Shown here in pieces: positions 35,250 through 43,223 of a DNA stretch of 64,000 nucleotides (position 1 is the first letter of the stretch; the number at the start of each line of letters is the position of its first letter). This DNA comes from Sphingomonas jejuensis. Lineage in GTDB: Bacteria; Pseudomonadota; Alphaproteobacteria; Sphingomonadales; Sphingomonadaceae. A program made the translations under genes and the position numbers. Location of the stretch: contig NZ_JAATJE010000001.1 of NCBI RefSeq assembly GCF_011927695.1, positions 1,054,001 to 1,118,000 on the forward strand. The letters are read 5' to 3'. The notes below the pieces were generated by a model. That model worked only from the letters and a program-made list of their open reading frames with translations. It ran no database searches and had not been told where the DNA came from.

Positions 35250-36490
35250 TGCTTCGGGAGATCAACTTCGACGGGATCGTCGGTCCCACCCACAACTATG
35301 CCGGGCTCAGCCTTGGCAACCTGGCGTCGGCGCGCAACGCCGGCCGGATCAGCCGGCCCAGGGCGGCGGCGCTGCAGGGGCTGGCGAAGATGCGTGCCAA
35401 CCTTGCGCTCGGTCTGGCGCAGGGGATCCTGCTTCCACATGTCAGGCCGCATCGGCACTGGCTGCAAACGCTGTCGGCGGACATGCACACACCGCCACCG
35501 GTCCCGGCATGGGCCATGTCCGCCGCCGCGATGTGGACCGCCAACGCCGCGACGGTCTCTCCGGCGCCGGACACCGCCGACGGGCGCTGTCACCTGACCG
35601 TCGCGAACCTCGTGACCATGCCGCATCGCAGTCACGAATGGCCCGGCACGCTTGCCCAGCTGCGCATCGCCTTTTCCGATCCCGCGCACTTCACTGTCCA
35701 TGATCCCGTACCGGCGCCGTTCGGTGACGAGGGCGCCGCCAACCATATGCGCTTTGCGTCGGGATATGACGCGCCTGGCGTCGAGGTCTTCGTGTTCGGT
35801 GATCGCGGCGGCCCCTTCCCCGCCCGCCAGAGCCGGGTTGGGAGCGAAGCGGTGGCGCGGCGGCATGGCCTCGATCCGTCGCGAACGCTGATGGTCCGGC
35901 AATCGGAAGCCGCGATCGCGGCCGGTGCCTTTCACAATGATGTGGTGGCGGTCGCCGACGGGCGCACGCTGTTCGCGCACGAGCAGGCGTTTGAGGACCG
36001 CGCGGGGACGCTCGACGCGATCGCTGCCCTTGTTCCGGGATTTGAGCTTGTGGAGGTGCCCGCCGCCGAGGTCAGCCTCGCCGACGCGATCCGCTCCTAC
36101 CTGTTCAACGCCCAGCTCGTGACGCTGCCGGACTGCAGCCAAGCATTGATCCTGCCGACAGACGCGCGGGAGGTGCCGAGCGTCGCCGGTTGGGTGGAGC
36201 GCAATCTCTCCGGCAACGGCCCTATCCGGCGCGTCCACTATGTCGATGTCCGCGAATCGATGGCCAATGGCGGGGGGCCGGCCTGTCTCAGGCTGCGGGT
36301 GGTCGCCGATCCGGCAACGGTGGACCGGCGCTTCCTTGTCGACGACGCGCGGATCGCGATGATCGAAGGCGTCGTTGCTCGTCACTGGCCGGAAGAGATC
36401 GGCCCGGCCGAAATCGCCTCGCCGCACCTGATCGACAGGGTGGAGGGCGCGCGGGCGGCTCTGATGACGGCGCTCGACCTCGATCTCTGA
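35249..36490 (+). CDS. astB: N-succinylarginine dihydrolase
   Basis: AstB splits N2-succinylarginine to N2-succinylornithine, two ammonia and CO2. The 413-residue protein starts LREINFDGIVGPTHNYAGLS. Catalytic residues are visible: Glu in FGDEGAANHMRFAS, His in FHNDVVAVADGRTLFAHEQAF, and Cys near the end in NGGGPACLRLRVV. It is translationally coupled to astA (TGATG). The later genes astC and astD are not in the window, so succinylornithine processing must be encoded elsewhere. Confidence 0.95.
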   Translation: MLREINFDGIVGPTHNYAGLSLGNLASARNAGRISRPRAAALQGLAKMRANLALGLAQGILLPHVRPHRHWLQTLSADMHTPPPVPAWAMSAAAMWTANAATVSPAPDTADGRCHLTVANLVTMPHRSHEWPGTLAQLRIAFSDPAHFTVHDPVPAPFGDEGAANHMRFASGYDAPGVEVFVFGDRGGPFPARQSRVGSEAVARRHGLDPSRTLMVRQSEAAIAAGAFHNDVVAVADGRTLFAHEQAFEDRAGTLDAIAALVPGFELVEVPAAEVSLADAIRSYLFNAQLVTLPDCSQALILPTDAREVPSVAGWVERNLSGNGPIRRVHYVDVRESMANGGGPACLRLRVVADPATVDRRFLVDDARIAMIEGVVARHWPEEIGPAEIASPHLIDRVEGARAALMTALDLDL

Positions 36491-36598
36491 TCGCTTGCGG
36501 CGGCTGCTGCTGTCGGGTTAATTTACAAGTAACTATTGGGCCTGTTGGAAAACCCGCGGCCCTGCGAGGTTGGCGCAATCGTTGCTGCGGGTGTCAAC

Positions 36599-36829
36599 AT
36601 GAAGGACAAGCTCGCCCGGCTCTTCACCATCCGCACCAAGTTCGAGGTGTTCCTCGTCATCTACGCCCTTGCCCTCGGCGCTGTGGAGCGCGGCCGCGTC
36701 TACCTCGAGATCTATCCCAATTTCGGCGGCAAGCTGCTGTTCGTCGCCTGCACTCTCGTCGTCTTCGTCGCCGGCGGCAAGTTGATCGATGCCGTCGACG
36801 CGGACCGCGAACGGGAGCGGGACGGATGA
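36599..36829 (+). CDS. Small membrane protein, function unknown
   Basis: The 76-residue protein has a Lys/Arg-rich N terminus (MKDKLARLFTIRTKFEVFLV) and two hydrophobic segments (FLVIYALALGAVERG and LLFVACTLVVFVAGGKLIDA). Positive residues lie at the N terminus and at the acidic end, so it is probably an inner-membrane hairpin. I do not recognise it. The ATG at 36599 follows AGGTTGG upstream at distance; the frame is open to 36536. An AT-rich patch at about 36518-36538 is a possible promoter. Confidence 0.6.
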   Translation: MKDKLARLFTIRTKFEVFLVIYALALGAVERGRVYLEIYPNFGGKLLFVACTLVVFVAGGKLIDAVDADRERERDG

Positions 36830-36915
36830 GCTGTGCTTTCGATCTGGTGGAGCCGCGATCGCGTCTCTAGACAAGCTCCGCCTGCGACTGGCGCCGGCGG
36901 GGTGGGAAAAGCGCG

Positions 36916-38247
36916 TTGCAGCATCTGATCGGACTCGTCGGCATAGCGTTCATTCTTCTGCTCGCCGTTCTCCTGTCCACAAACCGACGCGCGATCCGGA
37001 TGCGCGTGGTCGCCCCTGCCTTCCTGCTCCAAGTCGCGATCGCTGTTCTGGTGCTCTACGTACCTGCGGGCCGCGTCCTCATTGGCTGGATGTCGAGCGG
37101 TGTCGCCAACCTGCTGAGCTACGCCAACGCAGGGACCAGCTTCCTGTTCGGCGAGCTGGCATCGGATCGGCTTGGCCAGAACTTCGCGATCCAGGCATTG
37201 CCGGTGATCATCTTCTTCGCCGCGCTCGTCTCCATCCTCTATTATGTCGGCGCCATGCAGAAGGCCGTTCGGTGGATCGGCGGCGGCATCGAGAAGGTGA
37301 CCGGCATCAGCAGGGTGGAGTCGCTCTGCGCTGCTGCCAACATCTTCGTCGGACAGAGCGAGTCCCCGCTCGTCATCCGGCCCTATCTGGCCGCGCTAAC
37401 CCCTGCGCAGCTGTTCACCGTCATGACGAGCGGCATGGCTGGTGTGGCCGGCACCATCCTGGCCGCCTACGCATCCATGGGGATTTCGATCGACTATCTG
37501 CTGGCGGCGTCCTTCATGGCGGCGCCGGGGGGTATCCTGATGGCCAAGATCATCATGCCCGACATGCCTGTCATGCGCGAAGGGCAGCTGCCGTTGGGCG
37601 ACGAGCCGAGCGAGGATCGTCGCATCGAGATCGCGGGCGAACGGATCAGCGGCAAGGGGCCGGCGGCGCTGCTGCCGGAAGGCACGCCAGGCGAGCCGAT
37701 GCCCGAGGCCACACATGACGAGGAGCGGCCGGCGAACATCATCATGGCGGCGGCGCAGGGCGCCCAAACGGGCGTGCGGCTGGCGGTGGCGGTGGGTGCC
37801 ATGGTGCTGGCGTTCGTGGCGCTGGTCGCGCTGGCCAACGGTCTGCTTGGCGGCGCGGGCAACCTGGTCGGGATCGAGGGGCTGAGCTTCGAGCGGCTGC
37901 TCGGCTTTGTCTTTTCCCCGGTCATGGCGCTGATCGGGGTGCCCTGGTCGGAGGCGGGCGCGGCCGGCGGGTTGTTCGGCCAGAAGGTCGTGCTGAACGA
38001 GTTCGTTGCCTTCATCAGCCTTGGGGCGCAGCAGACGACGCTGAGCCCGCGCACGGTGGCCATCGTCACCTTTGCATTGTGCGGTTTTGCCAACTTCTCC
38101 TCCATCGCGATCCAGATGGCGGTGACCGGGAGCCTTGCCCCCAATCAGCGGCCGATGATCGCAAAGCTTGGGCTGCGCGCGCTGGTGGCGGGGTCGCTGG
38201 CGAACCTGATGAGTGCGGCGCTGGCCGGGCTGATGATCACGGCATGA
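36916..38247 (+). CDS. nupC: Concentrative nucleoside transporter (NupC family)
   Basis: The 443-residue inner-membrane protein imports nucleosides with protons or sodium. Family signatures are FGELASDRLGQNFAIQALPV, GVQESP-like ANIFVGQSESPLVIRPYLA, GMAGVAGTILAAYASMGISI, KVVLNEFVAF and TFALCGFANFSSIAIQ. A charged insertion of about 50 residues (LPLGDEPSEDRRIEIAGERI and on) separates the two halves. The start is the TTG at 36916, chosen because it gives the family N terminus MQHLIGLVGIAFILLL. It lies 86 bases downstream of a small membrane gene. Confidence 0.92.
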   Translation: MQHLIGLVGIAFILLLAVLLSTNRRAIRMRVVAPAFLLQVAIAVLVLYVPAGRVLIGWMSSGVANLLSYANAGTSFLFGELASDRLGQNFAIQALPVIIFFAALVSILYYVGAMQKAVRWIGGGIEKVTGISRVESLCAAANIFVGQSESPLVIRPYLAALTPAQLFTVMTSGMAGVAGTILAAYASMGISIDYLLAASFMAAPGGILMAKIIMPDMPVMREGQLPLGDEPSEDRRIEIAGERISGKGPAALLPEGTPGEPMPEATHDEERPANIIMAAAQGAQTGVRLAVAVGAMVLAFVALVALANGLLGGAGNLVGIEGLSFERLLGFVFSPVMALIGVPWSEAGAAGGLFGQKVVLNEFVAFISLGAQQTTLSPRTVAIVTFALCGFANFSSIAIQMAVTGSLAPNQRPMIAKLGLRALVAGSLANLMSAALAGLMITA

Positions 38248-38272
38248 GGCCCAAGTTGACGCTCGAAAGGCT

Positions 38273-38300
38273 TTGACAGCTCCGACGCTGCCAATGTAAA
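38273..38300 (+). promoter_or_regulatory. Probable promoter of the XRE regulator gene
   Basis: TTGACA (38273-38278) is a perfect -35, and TGTAAA (38295-38300) is an acceptable -10 at 16 bases. Transcription would begin near 38307, between the two repeats described at 38302-38333. Confidence 0.5.
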
Positions 38301-38301
38301 G

Positions 38302-38333
38302 AGCTCTTGTCATAGTGTCGGGAGTTCTTGTCA
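38302..38333 (+). repeat. Two direct repeats 21 bp apart, likely operator of the XRE gene
   Basis: AGCTCTTGTCA (38302-38312) and AGTTCTTGTCA (38323-38333) differ at one base and begin 21 bases apart, two turns of the helix. They lie between the promoter and the TTG at 38335. That place fits autoregulation by the small repressor. Confidence 0.5.
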
Positions 38334-38334
38334 G

Positions 38335-38541
38335 TTGGAGAACCGCCTCCGGGTGCTGCGGGCAGAGCGCGGCTGGAGCCAGGGCGATCTGGCCCAGCGG
38401 CTGGGCGTATCGCGGCAGACGATAAACGCGGTCGAGACCGACAAATACGACCCGAGCCTGCCGCTCGCGATGCGGATGGCCAAGCTGTTTGGCCTGCCGG
38501 TCGACGAGATCTTCAACGATCCGTGGGAACCGGCCGCATGA
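38335..38541 (+). CDS. Small XRE-family transcriptional regulator
   Basis: The 68-residue protein is almost entirely a Cro/C1-type helix-turn-helix: ENRLRVLRAERGWSQGDLAQ, RLGVSRQTINAVETDKYDP, SLPLAMRMAKLFGLPVDEIF. This short form (YozG-like) commonly sits next to a membrane protein gene. The start is the TTG at 38335, with GGGAG ten bases upstream. Direct repeats at 38302-38333 probably are its operator. It is followed by a TraB/GumN gene and an integral membrane gene in the same direction. Confidence 0.9.
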   Translation: MENRLRVLRAERGWSQGDLAQRLGVSRQTINAVETDKYDPSLPLAMRMAKLFGLPVDEIFNDPWEPAA

Positions 38542-38573
38542 CCGCCGTCCGGCCCGCACAGAGGAGCATGACC

Positions 38574-39512
38574 ATGACCCGCTTTCGCCATGTCCTGCTT
38601 GCCTGCACCGCGCTGTTCGCGGCGCCCGCGGCCGCGCAGACGACCCCGCCGGTCGCCGCGCCCGCGCCCGCCACGTCGACTCCCGCGACGCCAGCCGCTG
38701 TCACCGACGTCGACCCGGCGCTGTGGGTCGTGCGTGACGAGGACACGACCATCTATCTGTTCGGCACGGTTCACCTGCTGAAGCCGGGCCTCGGCTGGTT
38801 CGACGAAGCGGTAAAGGACGCGTTCGACGCATCCGACACGCTGGTCGTCGAGATGATCGAGCCGAACCCGCAGGAGATGCAGGCGCTGGTGGGACGCACC
38901 GCCATGGCAGCGCCCGGCAAGGGGCTGTCAACGCACCTGACGCCCGAACAGCAGACCAAGCTGGGCGCGGCGCTGCAGTCGGTCGGTGCGCCGCCAACCG
39001 CAATGGAGCCGTTCGAACCCTGGTTCGCGTCCACGGTGATCGCGCTGATGCCCCTGCCCGCGCTCGGCTACGATCCCAGCAAGGGGGTCGACAACGAGCT
39101 GCAGGCCGCGGCCCGGGCCGCGTCGAAGCGGGTCGAGGCACTGGAGACGGCCGAGCAGCAGATCGGCTTCTTCGACAGCCTGCCGCTACCGGTCCAGACC
39201 CGGATCCTGGTGAAGACGGTCGACGAGTTCGACGATGTCGGGCCGACGATCGACAGGATGGTGCGCGAGTGGGGCGCCGGCGATCCGGACGCGCTTGCCG
39301 CCACCATGAACGAACAGATGCTGGAGGTGCCCGAGGCAGCGCGCGCGCTGCTGACCGACCGGAATGCGCGCTGGGCAGACTGGATCGACGCCCGCATGGA
39401 GCGGCCGGGAACGGTCTTCATGGCCGTGGGCGCGGGCCACCTGGCCGGCGAGGGCAGCGTGCAGCAGCAGCTGCGCCGCCACGACCTGACCGCGACACGC
39501 GAGGCGTACTGA
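38574..39512 (+). CDS. TraB/GumN-family secreted protein
   Basis: The 312-residue protein has a signal peptide (FRHVLLACTALFAAPAAAQ) and an Ala/Pro/Thr linker. The TraB/GumN domain follows (about residues 45-300): LWVVRDEDTTIYLFGTVHLL, LVVEMIEPN, GVDNELQAAARAASKRVEAL, ETAEQQIGFFDSLP, and VFMAVGAGHLAGEGSVQQQL. This fold resembles Tiki-type metalloproteases, with HL and GAGHL as putative metal sites. Three in-frame ATGs exist (38538, 38568, 38574); GAGGAG at 38561 best fits 38574. Confidence 0.86.
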   Translation: MTRFRHVLLACTALFAAPAAAQTTPPVAAPAPATSTPATPAAVTDVDPALWVVRDEDTTIYLFGTVHLLKPGLGWFDEAVKDAFDASDTLVVEMIEPNPQEMQALVGRTAMAAPGKGLSTHLTPEQQTKLGAALQSVGAPPTAMEPFEPWFASTVIALMPLPALGYDPSKGVDNELQAAARAASKRVEALETAEQQIGFFDSLPLPVQTRILVKTVDEFDDVGPTIDRMVREWGAGDPDALAATMNEQMLEVPEAARALLTDRNARWADWIDARMERPGTVFMAVGAGHLAGEGSVQQQLRRHDLTATREAY

Positions 39513-39534
39513 ACCGCAGCATCGGGAGGGAGCC

Positions 39535-40170
39535 ATGCCGAGCATCGATCGCGCCAAACTGGTCAGGATCGCCGTCGGCTTTCTGGTCGGCGCCGCGGTC
39601 GGGGCGGCCGGCGCCCACCTGATCCTGGCGCAGGCCGAGCTGTTCTCGGCGGCCGACCTGATCGGCCTGTTCGTGGCGCTGCTGCTGGCGGGTAGCGGGC
39701 TTTATACCCTGTTCATCGGCGTCAATGCCGCAACCTACCGGCGGCTCGGCAGCGGCGTCGAGCCCGGCGAGGCCCCGGATGCCGACCTCTTGCGCTTCGC
39801 CCGGCGGACGGGCGTGGTCAGCGTGCTGGCGGGGCTGCTGTTCGCAGCCCCGCCGATCGTCACGATCCTGACACCCGCGCGGGGGACGCTGACGGCGATC
39901 TACGCCGCCATCGCGGCGCTGATCGCCATCGAAAGCTGGGTCAACCTGAAGCTGTGGATGGACGGCGACGAGCTGGTCCGGGCGGTTGTCGTCAGATCGG
40001 CCGCGATCTGCTTCTGGCTGCTGCAGGGACTGTTCTTCCTGTGGGCGGCGGCGGAGCGGATGACGCTGGTCGATCCGATCGGAAGCTGGCCGCTGCTGGT
40101 GGTGCTGATGGGCACCTATCTGGTCGTCGCGACCACGGTGTCGGTGCGAAGCGGGCTCGCCGAACACTAG
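39535..40170 (+). CDS. Integral membrane protein, function unknown
   Basis: The 211-residue protein has about six hydrophobic segments, for example VRIAVGFLVGAAVGAAGAHL, LIGLFVALLLAGSGLYTLF, VSVLAGLLFAAPPIVTI, IYAAIAALIAIESWV and WPLLVVLMGTYLVVAT. Charged residues on short loops alternate with the inside-positive rule. I do not recognise the family. It is 22 bases after the TraB/GumN gene, preceded by GGGAGG. It may be the membrane partner that XRE regulators of this size often control. Confidence 0.7.
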   Translation: MPSIDRAKLVRIAVGFLVGAAVGAAGAHLILAQAELFSAADLIGLFVALLLAGSGLYTLFIGVNAATYRRLGSGVEPGEAPDADLLRFARRTGVVSVLAGLLFAAPPIVTILTPARGTLTAIYAAIAALIAIESWVNLKLWMDGDELVRAVVVRSAAICFWLLQGLFFLWAAAERMTLVDPIGSWPLLVVLMGTYLVVATTVSVRSGLAEH

Positions 40171-40201
40171 GCTTGCCGCCGCCAAGCCGATCTGCAACGC
40201 G

Positions 40202-40837
40202 GTGCGGGTGACGATCGGACGGCGCGGATTGATCCTGGCGGTGGTGGCCGGCGTCGGCGGCATGTACGCCCTGCGCGCGGTACGGCCGGATGGCGACGTC
40301 ATCGAACAGCCTGACCTGACCGACAGCGTCCTGAGGGCGGAGGGGCCGCGTGCCGGGGCCGACGATGCCGCCGTCCGGATGGCCGTGTTCACCGATTATC
40401 GCTGCCCCAATTGCCGGGCGGCCCATGCACCGATGATGGCGGCGGCGGCCGACGCCGACGTGCTTCTGCTCCTGCGCGACTGGCCGGTCCTTGGGCCGCA
40501 ATCCGAGCGGGCGGCGCGCATCGCGATCGCGGCGGACGCGCAGGGCCGCTACCTTGCGGTTCACGACGGTTTGATGAAGGCCGCCGCGCTGGACGACGCC
40601 AGCCTGGAACGCGCCGTGCTGGACGCGGGCGCGGACTGGAGCGCCGCACAGGCGGGGGCGAACGGTCCGATCGTCACCGATCGGCTCCAGCAGAATGGCA
40701 ACCAGGCGTTCGCGCTGGGATTGCGCGGGACACCGGGCTATCTCGCCGGACCGATCCGGGTGGAAGGCGCCCTGGACGAGGCCGGCTTTGCCCGATTGTT
40801 CGAGCGGGCGGCGCGAGAGCAGGAGCGACAGGGATGA
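40202..40837 (+). CDS. DsbA-family thiol oxidoreductase
   Basis: The 211-residue protein has an N-terminal hydrophobic segment (LILAVVAGVGGMYALRAV), so it is anchored or exported to the periplasm. The thioredoxin-like domain has the redox pair in DYRCPNCRAAHAPM, followed by the helical insertion of DsbA relatives and the cis-Pro loop GLRGTPGYLAGPI. The substrate is unknown; it resembles ScsC/DsbA-like disulfide exchangers. The start is the GTG at 40202. It overlaps galE by four bases. Confidence 0.85.
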   Translation: MRVTIGRRGLILAVVAGVGGMYALRAVRPDGDVIEQPDLTDSVLRAEGPRAGADDAAVRMAVFTDYRCPNCRAAHAPMMAAAADADVLLLLRDWPVLGPQSERAARIAIAADAQGRYLAVHDGLMKAAALDDASLERAVLDAGADWSAAQAGANGPIVTDRLQQNGNQAFALGLRGTPGYLAGPIRVEGALDEAGFARLFERAAREQERQG

Positions 40838-41832
40838 GCGGATCAACGGTGCTGGTGACGGGCGGAGCCGGCTATATCGGCAGCCACGCCGTTCTTGCGT
40901 TGCTCGACGCCGGGCGCCCGGTGGTCGTGATGGACAATCTGGTCACCGGCATGCGCTGGGCCGTGCCGGAGGCGGTGCCGTTCCAGGAGGGCGACATCGC
41001 CGACATGGATCTGGTCGGCGACGTCATCGCACGGCACCAGGTGGGCGCGATCATGCACTTCGCCGGGTCGATCATCGTGCCGGAATCGGTCGAGAACCCG
41101 CTGAAATACTACCGGAACAACACGGCCGCTTCCCGCGCGCTGATCGAGGCGGCGGTGACGGGCGGCGTCAGCCACTTCATCTTCTCGTCCACGGCAGCGA
41201 CCTATGGCACGCCGGAGGTGAGCCCCATCGACGAGGACGCGCCGCAGCGCCCGATCAACCCGTACGGCATGTCGAAGCTGATGACCGAGCGCATGCTGGA
41301 GGATGTGGCGGCCGCGCACCCGATGAACTTCGCCGCACTCCGTTACTTCAACGTGGCGGGCGCCGATCCGAAGGGGCGGTCCGGGCAGTCGACGGTGGGC
41401 GCGACGCACCTCATCAAGGTGGCGGTCGAAGCGGCGACGGGGAAGCGCGGCCATGTCGGCGTCTATGGCACCGACTATGACACGCCCGATGGGACGGGCG
41501 TGCGCGATTACATCCATGTCAGCGACCTGGCGGCAGCGCATCTGGCCGCGCTGGAAGCGCTGGAGGCCGAGCCCGCCCGCAACCTGAAGCTCAACTGCGG
41601 CTATGGTCGCGGCGCATCCGTGCTGGAGGTGCTCGATGCCGTGGACCGGGTGACGAACATGAGCATCGAACGGCGGATCGAGGGCCGGCGCGCGGGCGAC
41701 CCCGCCGCGCTGGTGGCCGCCAACGACCGGATCCTGTCGACGCTCGACTGGCGGCCCGCGCGCGACGACCTGGGCCAGATCATCGCCGATGCGCTGGCAT
41801 GGGAGCGGCAGCTGGCCGAACGCCGGAGCTGA
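40834..41832 (+). CDS. galE: UDP-glucose 4-epimerase
   Basis: GalE interconverts UDP-glucose and UDP-galactose with NAD as a fixed cofactor. The 332-residue protein opens VLVTGGAGYIGSHAVLALLD, has MHFAGSIIVPESVENPLKYY, the catalytic Ser-Thr in FSSTAATYGTPE, and Tyr and Lys in NPYGMSKLMTERML. FNVAGADPKGRSGQS and DYDTPDGTGVRDYIHVSDLA come later. The ATG at 40834 overlaps the DsbA-like stop. A role in surface polysaccharide synthesis is likely. Confidence 0.95.
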   Translation: MSGSTVLVTGGAGYIGSHAVLALLDAGRPVVVMDNLVTGMRWAVPEAVPFQEGDIADMDLVGDVIARHQVGAIMHFAGSIIVPESVENPLKYYRNNTAASRALIEAAVTGGVSHFIFSSTAATYGTPEVSPIDEDAPQRPINPYGMSKLMTERMLEDVAAAHPMNFAALRYFNVAGADPKGRSGQSTVGATHLIKVAVEAATGKRGHVGVYGTDYDTPDGTGVRDYIHVSDLAAAHLAALEALEAEPARNLKLNCGYGRGASVLEVLDAVDRVTNMSIERRIEGRRAGDPAALVAANDRILSTLDWRPARDDLGQIIADALAWERQLAERRS

Positions 41833-41836
41833 TCGG

Positions 41837-42538
41837 GTGGCGCGGGCGAAACGAGCCATCCGCCGGAAACGTGGCGTCGTCGGCAGGATCGTCGCCTTCT
41901 TCCTGAAGGCGGTGGTGGTGTTCGTGCTGGGGTCGTTGTTGTGGGTGGCGGCGTACCGCTTCCTGCCCCCGCCCTTCACCTTCACGATGGCCGGCGACCT
42001 GCTGGCGGGGCGCAGCGTGACCAAGGACTGGATGAGCCTGGATGACATCGACCGCGACATGGCGCGCGCGGTGATCGCGGCGGAGGACGCGCGGTTCTGC
42101 AGCCATCATGGCTTCGACGTCGATGCGATCGCGCAGGCGATGCAGCAGAACGCCCGCGGCGGCCGGATCCGCGGTGGATCCACCATCAGCCAGCAGACCG
42201 CCAAGAACGCGTTCCTGTGGCAAGGGGGCGGTTATTTCCGAAAGGGCCTGGAGGCCTGGTTCACCCTGCTGATCGAGCTTGTCTGGGGCAAGCCGCGGAT
42301 CATGGAGGTTTACCTCAACATCGCCGAGACCGGGATCGGGACATACGGCGTCAATGCCGGCGCCCAGCGCTATTTCAAGAAGGATGCATCGTCGCTGACG
42401 TCGCAGCAGGCCGCCCGCATCGCGGCGGTGCTGCCGCTGCCCAAGCGACGCGAGGCGATCGCGCCGTCCGGCTTTACCCGCCGGTACGGCGCATCGATCC
42501 AGCGTCGCATGCGGAGCGTCGACGCCGGGTGCCTTTGA
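41837..42538 (+). CDS. mtgA: Monofunctional biosynthetic peptidoglycan transglycosylase
   Basis: MtgA polymerises lipid II into glycan strands at the inner membrane. The 233-residue protein starts with a basic segment and one membrane helix (VAFFLKAVVVFVLGSLLWVA). The GT51 motifs follow: catalytic Glu in VIAAEDARFCSHHGFD, GGRIRGGSTISQQTAKNAFL, and KPRIMEVYLNIAETG with GTYGVNAGA. There is no transpeptidase domain. The start is the GTG at 41837, four bases after galE. It converges with the small gene at 42546. Confidence 0.94.
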   Translation: MARAKRAIRRKRGVVGRIVAFFLKAVVVFVLGSLLWVAAYRFLPPPFTFTMAGDLLAGRSVTKDWMSLDDIDRDMARAVIAAEDARFCSHHGFDVDAIAQAMQQNARGGRIRGGSTISQQTAKNAFLWQGGGYFRKGLEAWFTLLIELVWGKPRIMEVYLNIAETGIGTYGVNAGAQRYFKKDASSLTSQQAARIAAVLPLPKRREAIAPSGFTRRYGASIQRRMRSVDAGCL

Positions 42539-42545
42539 GAACCCC

Positions 42546-42827
42546 TTAGTCGACAGCCTTGCGGGCAGCGTCGCCCACATCCTTGGCGGCGCCTTCGACC
42601 GCGGTTGCCGCGTCGGTGACGGCACCGTCGGTCGCGCTCTCCCGCTCGTTGCCGACGAAAAGGAAGTAGGCGATCGCCGCCAGCGCGACGAGGACGAGCA
42701 GGAGCAGAACCGGTGTCATGCCCGACCCGCGACGCTCGATGACCGTGGTGGTGTGCGGGCCGTCCCGTTCCGTCACGCGCTCATGCACCACGCCGTCGTC
42801 GCGCTCGGTGATCCGCTCGTCTGCCAT
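42546..42827 (-). CDS. Small single-span membrane protein under a perfect EcfG promoter
   Basis: The 93-residue protein opens MADERITERDDGVVHERVTE and continues with a charged region. One membrane helix (TPVLLLLVLVALAAIAYFLF) leads to an Ala/Asp/Val-rich helical tail (DAATAVEGAAKDVGDAARKA), like late-embryogenesis or YtxH-type stress proteins. I know no exact function. AGGGAG precedes the ATG at 42827 and a perfect GGAAC-N16-CGTTT promoter lies at 42859-42884. General stress induction is therefore very likely. Confidence 0.85.
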   Translation of the reverse strand: MADERITERDDGVVHERVTERDGPHTTTVIERRGSGMTPVLLLLVLVALAAIAYFLFVGNERESATDGAVTDAATAVEGAAKDVGDAARKAVD

Positions 42828-42858
42828 GATCCGTCTCCCTCTTTCCTGATGAGGGCGC

Positions 42859-42884
42859 AAACGCAATTGTGACGGGGGCGTTCC
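42859..42884 (-). promoter_or_regulatory. Perfect EcfG-type general stress promoter
   Basis: On the minus strand GGAAC (42880-42884) and CGTTT (42859-42863) are separated by exactly 16 bases, identical to the EcfG consensus of alphaproteobacteria. It begins four bases past the ybaB stop and lies 31 bases before the ATG at 42827. Confidence 0.8.
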
Positions 42885-42887
42885 GGA

Positions 42888-43223
42888 TCAGAAAGGCAGC
42901 TTGAACCCGGGCGGCAGCGGGATGCCCGCGGTCATCTTGCTCATCTCCTCGCCGGAGGCGGCGTCCGCCTTTGCCCTGGCGTCGTTGAAGGCGGCGGCAA
43001 CCAGATCCTCCAGCATCGCCTTTTCCGACGGCTGGAGCAGCGAATCGTCGATCTGGACGCCAAGGATGCGGCCCTTGGCCGTGGCACGCACCTTGACCAG
43101 GCCGCCGCCCGACGCGCCTTCGACCTCGATCTTGTCGAGGCTTTCCTGCGCGCCCTGCATCTGTTGCTGCACGCGCTGCGCGGCATCCTGCGCCGCTTTC
43201 ATGAATTCGTTGATGTCCTTCAC
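42888..43223 (-). CDS. ybaB: YbaB/EbfC-family nucleoid-associated protein
   Basis: The 111-residue protein binds DNA as a dimer and helps organise the nucleoid. Family marks are the N-terminal coil ([20 protein letters not shown]), [20 protein letters not shown], and the central [20 protein letters not shown] followed by [11 protein letters not shown]. The start is a GTG at 43223 that overlaps the dnaX stop. The dnaX-ybaB pair is conserved across bacteria, often followed by recR, which is absent here. Confidence 0.94.
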   Translation of the reverse strand: MKDINEFMKAAQDAAQRVQQQMQGAQESLDKIEVEGASGGGLVKVRATAKGRILGVQIDDSLLQPSEKAMLEDLVAAAFNDARAKADAASGEEMSKMTAGIPLPPGFKLPF

